Source: Echiichthys vipera (taxonomy: Eukaryota > Chordata > Actinopteri > Perciformes > Trachinidae). Taken from it: a DNA stretch of 64,000 nt. A program made the translations under genes and the position numbers. The first letter of the stretch is position 1. Each line of letters opens with the position of its first letter. The notes beneath the pieces were generated by a model. That model made no database searches. It had not been told where the DNA came from and was given only the letters and a program-made list of their open reading frames with translations. Positions 13,635 to 25,584 of this stretch are shown here, one piece after another. The DNA lies in NCBI GenBank assembly GCA_963691815.1, contig OY829662.1, positions 21,340,276 through 21,404,275 of the forward strand, given 5' to 3'.

Positions 13635-16600
13635 TCAGAAAGCGTCCTTGATGTTCTTCAGCTGCCGCACGGCCAGGTCCACTGGGAGGTTAAACTTGAG
13701 GTGGCTGATGCGGCCCAGGATTCGCAGGGCTCCCTCGAAGCCGGTCTGGGCCATGTAGCTCCAGGACTGGTAGTGCGGGTGGATTAGAGTCCCGGACTTG
13801 CACAGCAGGTTGAGCCACGACACCAGCCGCTGCTCGTTCAGCGCCATGCACACCAGCGCTTTGAACTCCGTGTCCGGTCCGCGTTTGTAGCGCCCGTGCT
13901 CCTTCAGCACAGTGTGAACGGCCCACAGCAGAGACTGTTTCGGGGTGACGGTGACGGGGCCGCCCCCTACGGGCAAGCTGAAGGACTGCGAGAGCTGGCG
14001 GGCCGGTGTCTCCACAAACGCCTTGCCGTTCTTGGAGTGGTAGTATTTCACAAAGAGTTCCCACGGGTGCATTGTCTGTGGGGCTGGTGTGTAAGGCAGC
14101 AGGCAGGAGATGGGCGCCAGCACCAGGCTCATGGTCTGGGAGGGCGAGAAGAGGCCGTGAGCCAACAAGTCTTTCAGAGCGAATGCCAGCTCCTTCCTCA
14201 CGGACGACGTCAGCTCGTCTCGGGGTCCCAGCGCCGAGTTGCTGGTGTAGTTGACGACGTGTTCGAGGGAGGGCTGTCTGCACGAGCCCAGTACGCGCAC
14301 CTTGTCTACGGCGGCCTCCAGGCGCTGCAGCAGGGGCCCGTAGTCCTGCAGCGGCGACGACTCCTGAGGCCACATGTTCTGAGGAAGGTGGCCGGGAGCG
14401 CAGCCGAACTGGCTCGCGGCGAAGATCTGCAGCACGGCGAGGGCCTTCTGGATCAGCTGCAGGCCGGTCTCTCGCATCTTCTGGGCCTGCTCTGGGTCCA
14501 CTGCAGTGAGGGAGGAAGAACCAGAAGAATATACTGATACTGGACACAACACCGGTGGTAACAGTTGTTTTGCAGGATCTAGCCTCGCAAGACCATCCTG
14601 ATCTCTGTTGTATTTTACTCTCAGATCAGTCTGCTAACGTGCGGCAGAGAAAATTTGGAGAAGTTTGGCGACTGAACCAATCAGTGTTGGTTTTGAGGCG
14701 GATTTAAGTGAAACGAGAAGCGACTGTTGTGTGTAAACTACATGGCGGCTTCCACAGATGAGATGAGCAGCTATGGAGCAAACTCTTTTTTCTCTGGATC
14801 CTTCTGTTGAATATGGACCAGCTCCTGAAATTGGGCCTTTGATCCGTTAATTCATGTTTCATAAACGGAAAATATCCCTTACCAACATGTTTACTTTCTG
14901 AGCTTTGCCTCGATGCTGTTAGTACGTCATACGCATCAGCAACCAGTATTTCAGCCCCTTCCTAAAAGATCTCCAACCGAGAGTTCCCAGATGGAGATGC
15001 TGAGCAAATGAGAATTACATTTCTCAGCTTTGCTTTAACGCTGTTAGCACGTTGATCTGATTGGTTCATTCGGCGCGTATGTTGGTGATAGACAGATAGT
15101 TTATCCAATCAGCAACCAACATTTTTTAACCCCCTTCCCAAAAGATCTCCAAACTAGAGTTCCCAGATGGATCTGCTGAGCAAATCAATCCATCTAGTGG
15201 AGTCAGGTTAACTACTCGCGCCAATGCACGACCGAAATAACCACTGTTGTTGTTTGTGCCTGTTGTGGAAGTCCCAGATATGTTGGAAACTCAAACACCG
15301 TAGTGTCTGGGTTAAAGACATCATCCAGAGGAACATACAGCTCTGTGAATGAAGCTGCTGGTTCTACCGCTGAAGTGCACATTTAGTCCTGATTTAATCG
15401 CAATAAACAGATCGAATGTACGCCGGAATAACTACATCATAACGACGATTTGTAAAAAAGTCTGAATTCGTGCTTTATTGCGTCTGTCCGCAAGATTACA
15501 AGCAAACAACTTTTAAAATGTATGTTTTCTGAATGGAGTCTGGACCACTGACTATGGAGAAGAACCTCATACACCACCACTGTCCCTCTACGATGTATTA
15601 AATGCACGTGTTTGCGTCGTTCACGTCTCGCCGTTGACTTATTAGAGTTTGATATGAACTGACCTTTCTTCTTCACTCCTGGGTTTCTGGCGTTGCTCCC
15701 TGATGCTTGTGGCTGCTGGCTGTGTGCACCGTCTGATAAGAGAGGGTTCCCCACTTCATCTTTTGAAAGGAGAAGCAAAGTCATTCATTAAACCAATAAA
15801 AAAACAAAAGACGCAGGCACTGCGATGAGACAGGTGCGCTGTATCGGAGACTGTATGTTACCCTGGATGAAGTTGATGAACATCTCCAGGTCCCTGATCT
15901 GGGTTTTGAGCTGATCCACCAGCTGCTCTTTGACCCTGGCGGGGTTCACGATCTGAGCAATGGCGGCGTCCACTCTCTGTCTCAGCTCCTCGGGCGACAA
16001 GTTCCCGATGTCCTCGTTCAGGTTCACGTCCAGCTTTTTGATCAACTCGTCAATGATGACCTGGGAATGTAAAGAATAAACTTACAATAGGCTTTCCTCG
16101 TTTCAAAAGTCAAAATGATCTGCGTCCACACAAGTGTTTGAGGAAGTAGAGTGTCTGACGTTACTCTATGGTTAAACATCTTGGATGTATACGTTGAAAT
16201 TTGGAGTAATGGCGAAAGATTTATTAGCTTGGACCACCAACAAGGTGGACATAAGACAGTAATGGCGGTGGAAAATGCAAATTTGGAATCGCTGCAAACA
16301 TATCAGAGCGGTACGTAGCATTAAACATCTCCAGGAGGAAGCCGAGAAGTACGCACACAAGAAAGGAAGAAATCCCAAGAGCTATGTCAGTTTACCTAAC
16401 TGACAACACTGACTGACATGCGTCATCTTTTCCAAAGGTCACAGTTCCTGCACGTCCAGACTGAAACGCAACCCTGAGTTCTCAAACTGAACTGAAGCCA
16501 GCAGCATTTACACACGCCCCTGCTGTAGGGGCTTGGAAACGCTAGAGTAGAGTGGGCGTGAGGCGTAAACGTAGCAGAAAATAGGAAAATTAGCGATGTA

Positions 16601-19600
16601 GATGCAGCCTAAAGTCTGTTAAGACTAAAGGTTTGTGACGTGACGAGTTGAAACTTGCAACTACCGTATTTTCCGGATTATGAGTCGCAGCAGCTAACAA
16701 ATGCATGATGAAGAAGAATAAACCGTATAAAAGTCACATATATTTGGGTCCGTGCTCTGATAGAGAGGCGATTGGGATGAATGAAGCAGTAACACCAAGA
16801 AGGTCCTTCCGCAAAGTAATTTATATTCATCGCCCTGGCAACTGCTTGGGCGTTGAGACATAACTGCACCGTTGAACCGTTTGGGAACTTGTTCCTCTAG
16901 CTGTGACCATCTAGCTTTTAGACCCGCGATCAGCTTTTTTTGTTTTCTTCATTGCAGTTATCCTCCGCTTTTCTCCACTCCCTCACAAGTTTCTCGCTCA
17001 CTCCAAACTTTCTTTCGGCTGCTTCAACTGCCTCAAACCAAACCAAAACAACAGGCTGCTGCTGCCAACGGTCTGAGTGAGGGAGAGGGAGAGAGGCCTC
17101 TTTATGGCTGAGGCCTCATTAGGCCAACATAGTGAAGCTTGGGCCAAGAGTCTTCAATCAGCTTTGGTCAATCAGCCAATCAAGGTTCAGGAACAGCAAG
17201 GCAGCCTGGGGTACTTGGGGAGCAGAGAGACACGTTAGTACAATACTAACACCAGCAGAGGGAGCGCATAACAACCGTTTTCTGCTGCATATTTCACCAC
17301 TTACGCTTGTAATCTGCAGAATATGAGTTTCTTTTTAGGGGCATTGGTGTTCAGTCATTCTCGGTTGTCTTTATAAGTTGATGTTTAAATTGTAAATTTC
17401 CAGTGGTACAGGAATAATTGGAGTAGCACACACTGGCACACAAGCCTAGAGCGCCCTCTTGTGGCTGTCAGTGTGAAAAATCAAGAACATGTGAAATGAT
17501 ATATTTTAATGTATAAGTCGCACCTGAGATTAAGGTTGCAGGACCAGCCAAACCATGGAAAAAAGTCTGCCTTATGGTCCATAAAATACGGTACTTGCAA
17601 CGTGCACAAGTCTGAAACCTGCCCGTTTACGCCGATTAGACAAGTTGCCAGGGCTCTTTGTGCTTCTGTTCCAACTTTTGACTTTTCAGGCTTTTTTTGC
17701 GTAGCTGGGTTTATTTTGCAGCATCTTAAAATATAAATGAGGACAGAGGTAGTGAGATACTAGCTCTAGCTGCGCTTCTAGTAGTAATGAAACGGTGAAA
17801 ATACCGTTTTATTTCTCTGATTCGCTGCTTTGTTCTCGGTTTCAGCGCTCCCTCTCTTCATTTATTCTCTAGCTCTCTCTTTTTCTCATTCTCTGGTAGA
17901 CATATCAGTCAATCTGCACGTTTTAAAAGGACAGGAGTGATAAACCGTATGTTTAAAAAGCAGGTTTTAAATGAATTATCCATCTATGTGCGAAACACTG
18001 AAGCCTGTAGCATTTTTAAGAAAAGACTGGTTACACCTGATCTGAGCAGGTGAACGCCACATTATGTGCTCGACACGACCGACACCCAGGTTGAAATCAT
18101 TTAGATTTCACACAAGCTTATTTTTTTTCCCCTGCGTCAGTACATTTCCACAATCCCACCTTCTGTCTCTCCATGACGACAGACTGTGGCAGCGAGTCGT
18201 AGCTGCCCTCCTGATAGGCGAAGCGCTCCAGATCATCCAGCTGTGTCTTCAGTTGGAAAATTAGATCCTTCTGTTTTTCCCTCTGAGCCTCCAGGCGCTC
18301 CCTCTTCTCCCTCTCACTCTGACGGGAGAAACAACATACACCATGATTTTTACAGACACACAGAGAAAGAGAGAGAGAGAGAGAGTGGAGTGACCACAAC
18401 GCCACAGTGAACCAGGCGTACTAGATCTTTGCTTCTGATACCAATATTAATATTTAACATCGTAAGGGAGTCACATTTCTTTGCAAAAAAGTGAAAATTT
18501 AATTAAACAGTCTTGCAACTTTCTGCAGTCAAAGAGATGGATTTGGATTTCTTGAAGAGGTCTGTACGGTAGACAGCGCCTCCCGTTTAGAGAAGCAGGC
18601 AGGAAGCTAAGACATGTACTGTACTGCTGTGGTAAATGTATTTCAGACACCCACATAAAAAGTTAATTTGGGTGTGTTCTAAGAAGATTTTCCGAGCTTA
18701 ACCTTGCTATCAGGCGGCCATATTTAAGTTTACAAAAAAGGGAACTGTGGCCGTTCTTTGCGCTCGCCAAAGACACCAGACTCCATTCACAAAAACAGTG
18801 ATTTTAGACCGCGGCACCAGAAGTCGCCGCTCCACCACCGCCTCGATCGGTTAGTTTGTTTGTGTTTTTGTTTGACTTTGGCGTTTAAAAGGGTCAGGAA
18901 CTAACAAAAACAAACTAACAGATCAAGGCAGCTGCAAACCAGCAGCTTGTGTTTTCTGCGGGGTTGAATTACTGCGTTTTGCCAAAGGAGTCTGGTGGCT
19001 TTGATGAGAGCACAGATAACTGAGTCCCCCCTCAACGTAAACAGTAAAGCTCAGAAAATATTCAAAATAAAGCGTATACTTTAAATGATCACGATTCTTT
19101 TAGGCAGGTCTTTTATTAACGAGACTAAAAACACATTTGCATACATTGCTTAGCTTCGTACTTGTCCTCCATAACCCCACTTCCCTTTAAGATGCCTTAA
19201 AGTTCGTCACATACTACATCTTTTAGTACTTGCGTCACGACATTTGCACAAAAACACACAAACCAAAAGAGACGTCGGGTGTCATACTCACCAGATCCCC
19301 CTGCAAGTAAAGCATGCGGCAAGGAAGAAACAACATGAAAAGACCTTTTAGGGTGTGGAGTAAGCTGAGAGGTGAATCCACACAGTTATTACGTGAGACT
19401 TTACTTCAGTTGGGGCTAAATGTAAAGAGGCAGGGGAGTCAACAATGGCAGGTTGCGTTAACATGGTTGTGTACACACAGAAGCCTTTATTAAACAGATA
19501 GTGATCTGCCGGAGGCATTGCCATTGAGCCCGGAGCGGCTGGAGAGTCAACACAAACACAACAGTTTCCAGCAGAGATAAGAGATCAGTGGGAACACAGC

Positions 19601-21375
19601 GGCGGCCTCGAGCGTGACGCAGCGAGCGTGACTCTTTTAATCAGTTTGAATCAGAAACCTCACAGCGGCTGAGGTGAGTCACGTCAGGGTTCAACACCAC
19701 AGAGACTCGCCGTGCATGCGTGCGTCTATATTTATACATACGCACGTTTGTTAGTGAGTACAAAGTGTCAGATCAGTGTGTCAATTGTCAACTATTTTGA
19801 TAGGTTATTAATCGATTTGAGTGTTTTTGAATGAAAAAAGATGTGTGTATTTTCTGACATTTCCTCTTTTATGAAAAGAAACTGAATATCTTTTGAGTTG
19901 TGGACAAAATAAGACACTTGAGGACGTCATCCTGTGCACTGATCCACATTTTCTGACTTTTTCTTGATCAAACAACTAACGGAGAAAATACAAATTGATA
20001 CACAATGAAAACAATAATTAGTCACAGCCCTACATTCATTACCAATTGATCTGATGATTCTTTTTTTTATCAAATTTTAATTTAAAATGTCAAAATATAA
20101 TGAAACATATATCATTTTTGTCCAGTTAACGGTCTTAAACACAGAAATGTGCGGTCACGTGAGACAAAGAAAAGCACCAAAGAGGCTTTAAGTAAAGACT
20201 GTTCATCTGTAAACAATCGATAATCTGAATAATGGAGGATTCTTTTTCTGTGATTTTCTAATTATTTACTATAAATATAACAGGGATAACAAGGGATATA
20301 AGGGACATTATTATTATTATTATAAAATTATTATTTATAAATTATAACTACATTTAGGATTTCTTTTTAATAACAAACTAACAATTTCACATATACAACA
20401 AATCAGACATGTACTCAACATAGGAAATAAATAAATATAACTGGGTATAAATACACTTCTGTAAAACATATCATATATATATTTTATATAATTTAAATAT
20501 TCTACTATTTAATCTTGACACCTGACATCATTGCCTTGCATAAACCTGAGTGTGTATTCAGAAAATGAGAAAATAATCAACATTTTTGCTTTTATCACGT
20601 ATTAATTTTACACAAAAATAGACTTTAATATGTTATTATTACATATAGACTAATTATTTACTATAAATATTAAATGATAACAAGGGATATAAGGGACATT
20701 ATTATCATTATTATTATTATGCATTATACTATAATAATTTTAAAATCATTATTTATAAATGATAACTACATTTAGAATTTATTTTTAATAACAAACTAAC
20801 AATTTCACATATACATAAACAACATAAAATAAAAAAATAAAATAAATATAACTGGGCATAAATACACTTCTGTAAAACCAATCATATATATATTTAATAT
20901 AATTTAAGATATTGTGACACCTGTTTAACCCTGAGTGTGTGGGGTCACGGTGGTTGTATTTTGCGGGACCCTGAAGCCTCACCGAGTTCTCCAGCTGCGC
21001 GGCGTCCGGAGCCCGGCAGCCCACCACATGCGGACAGCCCCTGAAGGCGAACTCCTCCAGCTCGGCCAGCATCCGCTCCTTCTCCTCGCTCTGGGCGTGA
21101 ACGATCTGCTTCAGTCGGAACTGAACCTGGGCGAAGTGCGAGGTGAGGGCGAGGAGAGAGGAGTTCAGCGAGTCCTGCTCCTCCTCCAGCTTCTCCAGCC
21201 GGGCGGCCATTTCCTCATCAGTGGCCGAGGATGAGGCTCTTTGCTTCGGCTGACCAACGCTCCTGCTCCCGCTCTCATCCTCGGGACTGGCCACAGCGCC
21301 GACCGGTGCCCATCGCTCCCCTGCGCCGGCGAACGCAGCCTCGCTGTCCGAGGCTGACAGCTCCTCCGTGGACAT
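13635..21375 (-). CDS. rundc1: RUN domain-containing protein 1
   Basis: Coding exons in transcript order are 21375-20983, 19300-19292 (9 nt), 18318-18160, 16060-15862, 15759-15664 and 14500-13635. All are GT-AG and in phase, giving 1,722 nt and 573 residues. Exon 1 has the conserved RWAPVGAVA and SHFAQVQFRLKQIV segments and a coiled coil (about residues 60-120), ending near EFAFRGCPHV. Exons 3-4 carry LKTQLDDLERFAYQEGSYDS, then IIDELIKKLD and EELRQRVDAA. The last exon (residue 286 on) holds the RUN domain and the C-terminus LAVRQLKNIKDAF. The start is the ATG at 21375; the TTG nine bases upstream in the same frame is not a plausible start. RUN domains generally bind small GTPases; mammalian RUNDC1 has been linked to p53 regulation, though little is established. 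In mammals, from memory, RUNDC1 is next to RPL27 but in the same orientation; here the two converge. Confidence 0.93.
14570..15215. repeat. interspersed repeat in rundc1 last intron
   Basis: The text 'tagcctcgcaagaccatcct' at the left and 'tccatctagtggagtcaggt' at the right resembles a teleost interspersed element. It contains an imperfect internal duplication: 'agctttgcctcgatgctgtt' to 'cagatggagatgctgagc' (about 14899-15006) is repeated with an insertion at about 15032-15185. I could not define its ends or class. Confidence 0.4.
16662..17593. mobile_element. non-autonomous hAT-like element (MITE), 932 bp
   Basis: The element begins TACCGTATTTTCCGGA and ends with the inverted, slightly decayed copy ...ATAAAATACGGTA. 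The next inner parts also pair: 'tatgagtcgca' at the left, 'tataagtcgcacc' near the right. It is flanked by a perfect 8-bp direct repeat, cttgcaac (16654-16661 and 17594-17601). An 8-bp target duplication is the hAT signature. There is no transposase frame inside. It sits in the rundc1 intron between the exons at 18160 and 16060. Confidence 0.85.
18767..19004. repeat. foldback (nested inverted repeat) element
   Basis: Outer arms are 'ccaaagacaccagactcc' (18767-18784) and 'ggagtctggtggctttga' (18987-19004). Inner arms are 'gatcggttagtttgtttg' (from 18845) and 'aacaaactaacagatcaagg' (about 18909-18928). The whole could fold into one long hairpin. It lies in the intron after the microexon. It may be a small palindromic transposon remnant; no target duplication is obvious. 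Confidence 0.55.
19292..19300 (-). other. rundc1: 9-nt microexon of rundc1
   Basis: On the minus strand the nine bases GGGGATCTG (Gly-Asp-Leu) lie between a strong acceptor (a pyrimidine-rich tract ending 'ctttacttgcag') and a perfect donor (gtgagtat). Both neighbouring exons are phase 0, so inclusion adds exactly three residues between ...QLENS and SEREK... and skipping also keeps the frame. Confidence 0.7.
20258..20910. repeat. about 390-bp tandem duplication in rundc1 intron 1
   Basis: The segment from 'taattatttactataaata' (about 20259) through 'aacaagggatataagggaca', 'aacaatttcacatataca' and 'aaatacacttctgtaaaac' is repeated from about 20651 to 20890 in the same order with small indels. 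It is AT-rich, with ATT microsatellite runs in both copies. Confidence 0.75.
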
Positions 21376-21570
21376 GTCTGTCAACTCCAGCCGTTAAACT
21401 AAGTCTCCGGTTAACGATCAGTCAGTCCCCGGTGCGTCCGTTCCTGACGCTGCGCAGAAAACAACACGGATCACCGCCGGAGGAACAGGTGCGGCGCCAT
21501 CTTGGGAAGGCTGATTCAGACGTCAAGACGGAGTGACGTCAAGCGTACGGGGCGAATACCGGAAGTCCAG
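21376..21570 (-). promoter_or_regulatory. rundc1: rundc1 CpG-rich promoter
   Basis: Upstream of the start codon is a GC-rich stretch with a YY1-type site (gccatcttg at 21496-21504, reading CAAGATGGC on the gene strand), a perfect palindromic CRE (tgacgtca, 21534-21541) and an ETS site (accggaagt, 21558-21566). ETS plus CRE plus YY1 just downstream of the start is a common TATA-less housekeeping layout. The exact start site is inferred. Confidence 0.6.
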
Positions 21571-21603
21571 CGCGTTTGGCTTCACAATAAAAGCCGCCAT
21601 AGT

Positions 21604-22031
21604 GTCAGAATCAGCTTAAATAGCCAAGTATCCACACAGACACGGAATTTAACATCGGTAGGTGTTCACTCCCTCAAACAGGTATATAGAATATACACTA
21701 AGTACGCATAAGTATATAAATATACAGACATCAGAATCAGCTTTATTCGCCATGTATGTGCAAAACATATAAGGTTCAGAAAATAATAATACATTTCTCC
21801 CCATCGGGGAATCGAAACCCGGTCTTCCAAATATGTGCAAACATACAAGGAATTTGACACTTTTTTTTCTCTCCTCTGTGTACACATTACACAAAAAAAA
21901 CACGGAAAAATACAACTTGTTTACTGTTTATTGTTTTGTTTTTTTATACCTCCTTTGTGTTTTTGTAAATTCAATTTCCTTGCGGGAGTTCATCCCAAAG
22001 GGAACAATAAAGAGAAGTCTAAGTCTAAGTT
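21604..22031. repeat. teleost interspersed repeat fragments
   Basis: 'gtcagaatcagctt' plus 'gccaagtat' (21604-21632) and 'tcagaatcagctttattcgc' (21731) followed by 'acatacaaggaatttgac' (about 21840) are two pieces of one widespread teleost repeat. The right part ends with 'gggaacaataaagagaagtc' and a (taagtc)n tail at about 22014-22031, which looks like a SINE/LINE 3' end. Confidence 0.5.
21797..21829 (-). pseudogene. tRNA-Asp 3'-half fragment
   Basis: On the minus strand 'ggtttcgattccccg' followed by 'atggggag' matches the T-arm and acceptor end of tRNA-Asp. Only about 33 nt are present, inserted inside the neighbouring interspersed repeat. It shares its downstream flank (text like 'gttcagaaaat') with the fragment at 22259, so the two derive from one tRNA copy with flank. 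Confidence 0.55.
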
Positions 22032-22258
22032 ATATATATACATATTATTACATTAAGACTAAGTGTTAAGGCCTTTCGTGCTATACCTGTGTAAGTTCAT
22101 CAGTTGTCATTGTGAATAGACGTTGTTTAAAGAAAAACTCGACGTTGCCATGGAAATGTTGACCTGGTTAGGTGCTACGACCAGAAATCCACCTCCAACA
22201 ATATTTCAGCCGTAGAAAAAAAACAACATATAAAGTTCAGAAAATGATAATACGTTTT

Positions 22259-22295
22259 CTCCCCGTCGGGGAATCAAACCCCCGTCGTCGCGCGG
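22259..22295 (-). pseudogene. tRNA-Asp 3'-half remnant at the left end of block copy 1
   Basis: The minus strand reads ...ggggtttgattccccg acggggag, the T-arm and acceptor 3' strand of tRNA-Asp. It stops where the duplicated gene block begins (22297). The missing 5' part of such a tRNA is found at the other end of the block (30643-30688). Confidence 0.6.
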
Positions 22296-22734
22296 GCACC
22301 GCGTATAGTAGACCTTATTTCTCTTATCTTTTCCCATTCATTCTCTATGGTAGTTCTTATCACTACGACTGTTGGTCACGGTTTGACTCGACAAAGGTAA
22401 GTGGGGCTCATGTTTCATAGTAGTGAATTAACGTTTTTCAGTTATATTTACCGGGAAATGTTTTTTTAACAGTCTTTTTTGTTGTTGTTGTGACAGCATC
22501 GACAGGTTGTAACTGTATTTACAGTCACCGTTAGTTGGTGTTATTTAACGTTCAGCTTTAAGTTCATCAACTGTCATTAGTTAGTTAACGTTAGTTAACG
22601 TTAGTTAACGTTATCTACGCTCTTTCATCTTCTTTTCTATTTAAAACATATGGGAACTAATGGCTCTCGTGCTTTCCTAGTCTAAGTTCATTACTGTCGT
22701 TGTGAATATTTCTGATACAGGGGAATAACAGGAC

Positions 22735-23185
22735 CCTTTGAATGAGCAGCGTCTGTCTGTCTGTGTCTGCTGTACTGTACAGGTGCACACTTTGAATTAG
22801 CAGCGTGTATAACGTCTGTGTCTGTATCTGTCTGTCTGTCTGCTGTACTGTACAGGTGCACACTTTGAATGAGCAGCGTGTATAACGTCTGTGTCTGTAT
22901 CTGTCTGTCTGTCTGCTGTACTGTACAGGTGCACACTTTGAATGAGCAGCGTGTATAACGTCTGTGTCTGTCTGTCTGTCTGTCTGCTGTACTGTACAGG
23001 TGCACACTTTGAATGAGCAGCGTCTGTCTGTCTATCTGTGTCTGCTGTACTGTACAGGTGTACACTTTGAATGAGCAGCGTCTGTCTGTCTGTCTGCTGT
23101 ACTGTACAGGTGTACACTTTGATTGAGCAGCGTCTGTCTGTCTGTCTGCTGTACTGTACAGGTGCACACTTTGATTGAGCAGTGT
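22735..23185. repeat. CTGT-rich minisatellite, copy 1
   Basis: Units of about 50-70 bp contain (ctgt)n, 'gctgtactgtacaggtg' and 'cacactttgaatgagcagcg'. There are about seven units here; the matching place in copy 2 has three to four. Confidence 0.85.
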
Positions 23186-23404
23186 AAATAACGTTACTAC
23201 ACTGTGTGTCTGTTATAAAGCTTACATGTAAGATGCAGGTCGAATTGCTCTGTAATACACAGAATACATAAATAATAATACTGTATGTGAAACACATAAT
23301 TAGTTATCATCTGTCTGTCTGTCTGGTTATTGTTACCTAGTCAATACAAATGCTAAAAAATGATTATATGATTGATGATACAGTTCTCTGTTTGTGTGTA
23401 TGTG

Positions 23405-23411
<7 letters not shown>

Positions 23412-23456
<45 letters not shown>
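23412..23456. repeat. (TA)n microsatellite, copy 1
   Basis: A pure TA run of about 45 bp. The paralogous run in copy 2 (38446-38526) is about 80 bp. Confidence 0.95.
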
Positions 23457-23461
<5 letters not shown>

Positions 23462-25584
23462 GTGCATGTTTACAATAGTGTGCATACATTTTGAATCATT
23501 ACTATATATTATGCATTGTGCTTTGCTATGCACAGGAGAAAATGAAGAAGAACATCTTCAGCTTCTTTCCAGGAAAGATGACGTGTTCTTCAGAAAGGGT
23601 CCATCAGGCCATCTGCGTCAGGACCCCTCTGATGAAGCCATGAGGATGAAGACTCATCCCTCACTGCAGGACAAGTCTCCACCTCAGAGACAGGACCTAG
23701 TGTGGTCCTTCAGCGGGGCGGGGATGGGTCGGATCGACAGGAGGTGATGGGGGAGTATCTGCTTCAGTTCGGAAAATAAAAGGGGAAATCATTCAGGTGG
23801 CTTTTGCAGAACGACGTCGGCTACACCATCTACCTTATGCAAAAGGTAGAAGACGAGGAGCCTGCTGTCATTTCTGGACTATGCCAGAAGCTTCCAGGAA
23901 GTAGAGGACCTGAAGGAGTATCTGTCCTCCAGGAAGCCTGCTCCACCCGTGGCCTCAGAGGGGGACAACATGGTTGGTTTCGGACAGAGGGCCAAGGACA
24001 CCTGGAGGCAGGTGTGGGAGAGCAGGGCAGATGGGTTTGCTGGCTTCATTCTGGGGGTGAAGTGTGTGAAGAACAGTAGGATGGACATGCTTCAGCAGTA
24101 TATCCTGAGGCAGCAGACGGACGAGTCTTCTCCACCACCTGTCTCCACCACATCAGCTGCCTCCACAGCGACATCCACCACACTAGGTCAGTTCACAACC
24201 ATGCACATACTGATTTAATGTGAACATTTAATGTACTGAACATGTTATAAATGTTATTGTTTAATCCCCTAGTGATGGAGGAGGACGAGGAGCTGGAGAG
24301 AGAGATGTTAAAGATGTCTCCGTCTAAATACAACACGGAACAAAGTAGGTGGATCTAGTTTAATACAAAGAGTTTTCTAAACTCTTACTGTACATGATAA
24401 AAGTCTTATGTCCCCTGTTCTTTCAGGGCCATCAGCAGCAGTCTCCAGATCCCCGGCTGTGCCTCCAGCAACAGGTTTTTCTCCATCACTGTGGAGGGAG
24501 GATTCTGTTTCACCAGAATCCTCCTGCTACTACCGTTCTCCGTCAACTCGTTTGTTATTTTGGCCGTGTTCTGGCCTGTTCTGATGCTTGTGTTCTTCTA
24601 CTCTCCTACTAACTGAAGGAAGTAACATGTCAGCGATGAGGGTAAGTGTTTTCTTTTTTTGCATGCTTTTTCTCAGGTTGTCATTCAAGGATCTGGCATT
24701 TGAAATATCTATCTAAGATATATTATAGGTTAACATGCAACATCCTTGAAGGACAGCTGGTGTGGTTATTACAGTATATGTAGATAATGTTTCTGTGCTT
24801 TTACGTTTGAAATAAATCGCAGTTCACAGTAAACAGCAGCTGTAGTTTCAGTGTGTAGCAGCAGTTAGTGACAGAAACATTGTGAAGCAGAAACAAACTT
24901 GACGGTGTGATGACACTGACAGTGAATATGTTTGACAGCACACAGGACGAAGCCCACAGCTGCTGCGACTGTTCCCTCACCTGCTGACCCCGACGACCCC
25001 TCTGTGACTGTCGCTTCTCTCAAAGGTTATTGTGTGTTTACTTCTTAAAACCACCCTGAACGTTGTGTGATGTTATTACTGCACGTGCTCTGTGACCAAA
25101 CACTGTGGCCTTTGCTCTTTAATCCCACAGCCACGGAGAAGGCCCCGCTGCCTGTCCCTCCTCAGCTGCTCGCCCTCGCCACACAGCTGGGGATAGAAGA
25201 GCAGCCACCCAGTGTGTTCAGACCAAGTATGTATCCTCTACATGTGTGTCTCACATTCATATCCCTTTTATTCTGATGAACCGAAGTCCGATTTTCAATG
25301 TGTTATACTGTCTAACACTCATGTTAAGTAATGATAACATCTGGTGTCTGTTTTTTCCAAAGCACCTGGAAAGCCAGTCTCCCAGAGTTCTTCTGTAGAG
25401 CCGGGGATAAAAGAAGCTCCATTTCTTCCTGAAGGTAGTAAATGCTTTATTAAGGAATATCTTACAGTTATTTTAATGTGTATGTCTTACACACATTTCC
25501 TGTTTTATCTCACCATCCTAGATTCATCATCAAAGAACCTTGCTCCCGAGAGACACTGTCCTGCATGAAGGTATGTATTTCTGC

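Noticed and set aside
13690..14547. Other long frames overlapping the rundc1 last exon
   Set aside because: They are GC-rich shadow frames; only the frame in phase with the upstream exons carries the RUN domain.
22657..23297. Minus-strand frames rich in QTDRQTD
   Set aside because: They are translations of the (ctgt)n minisatellite.
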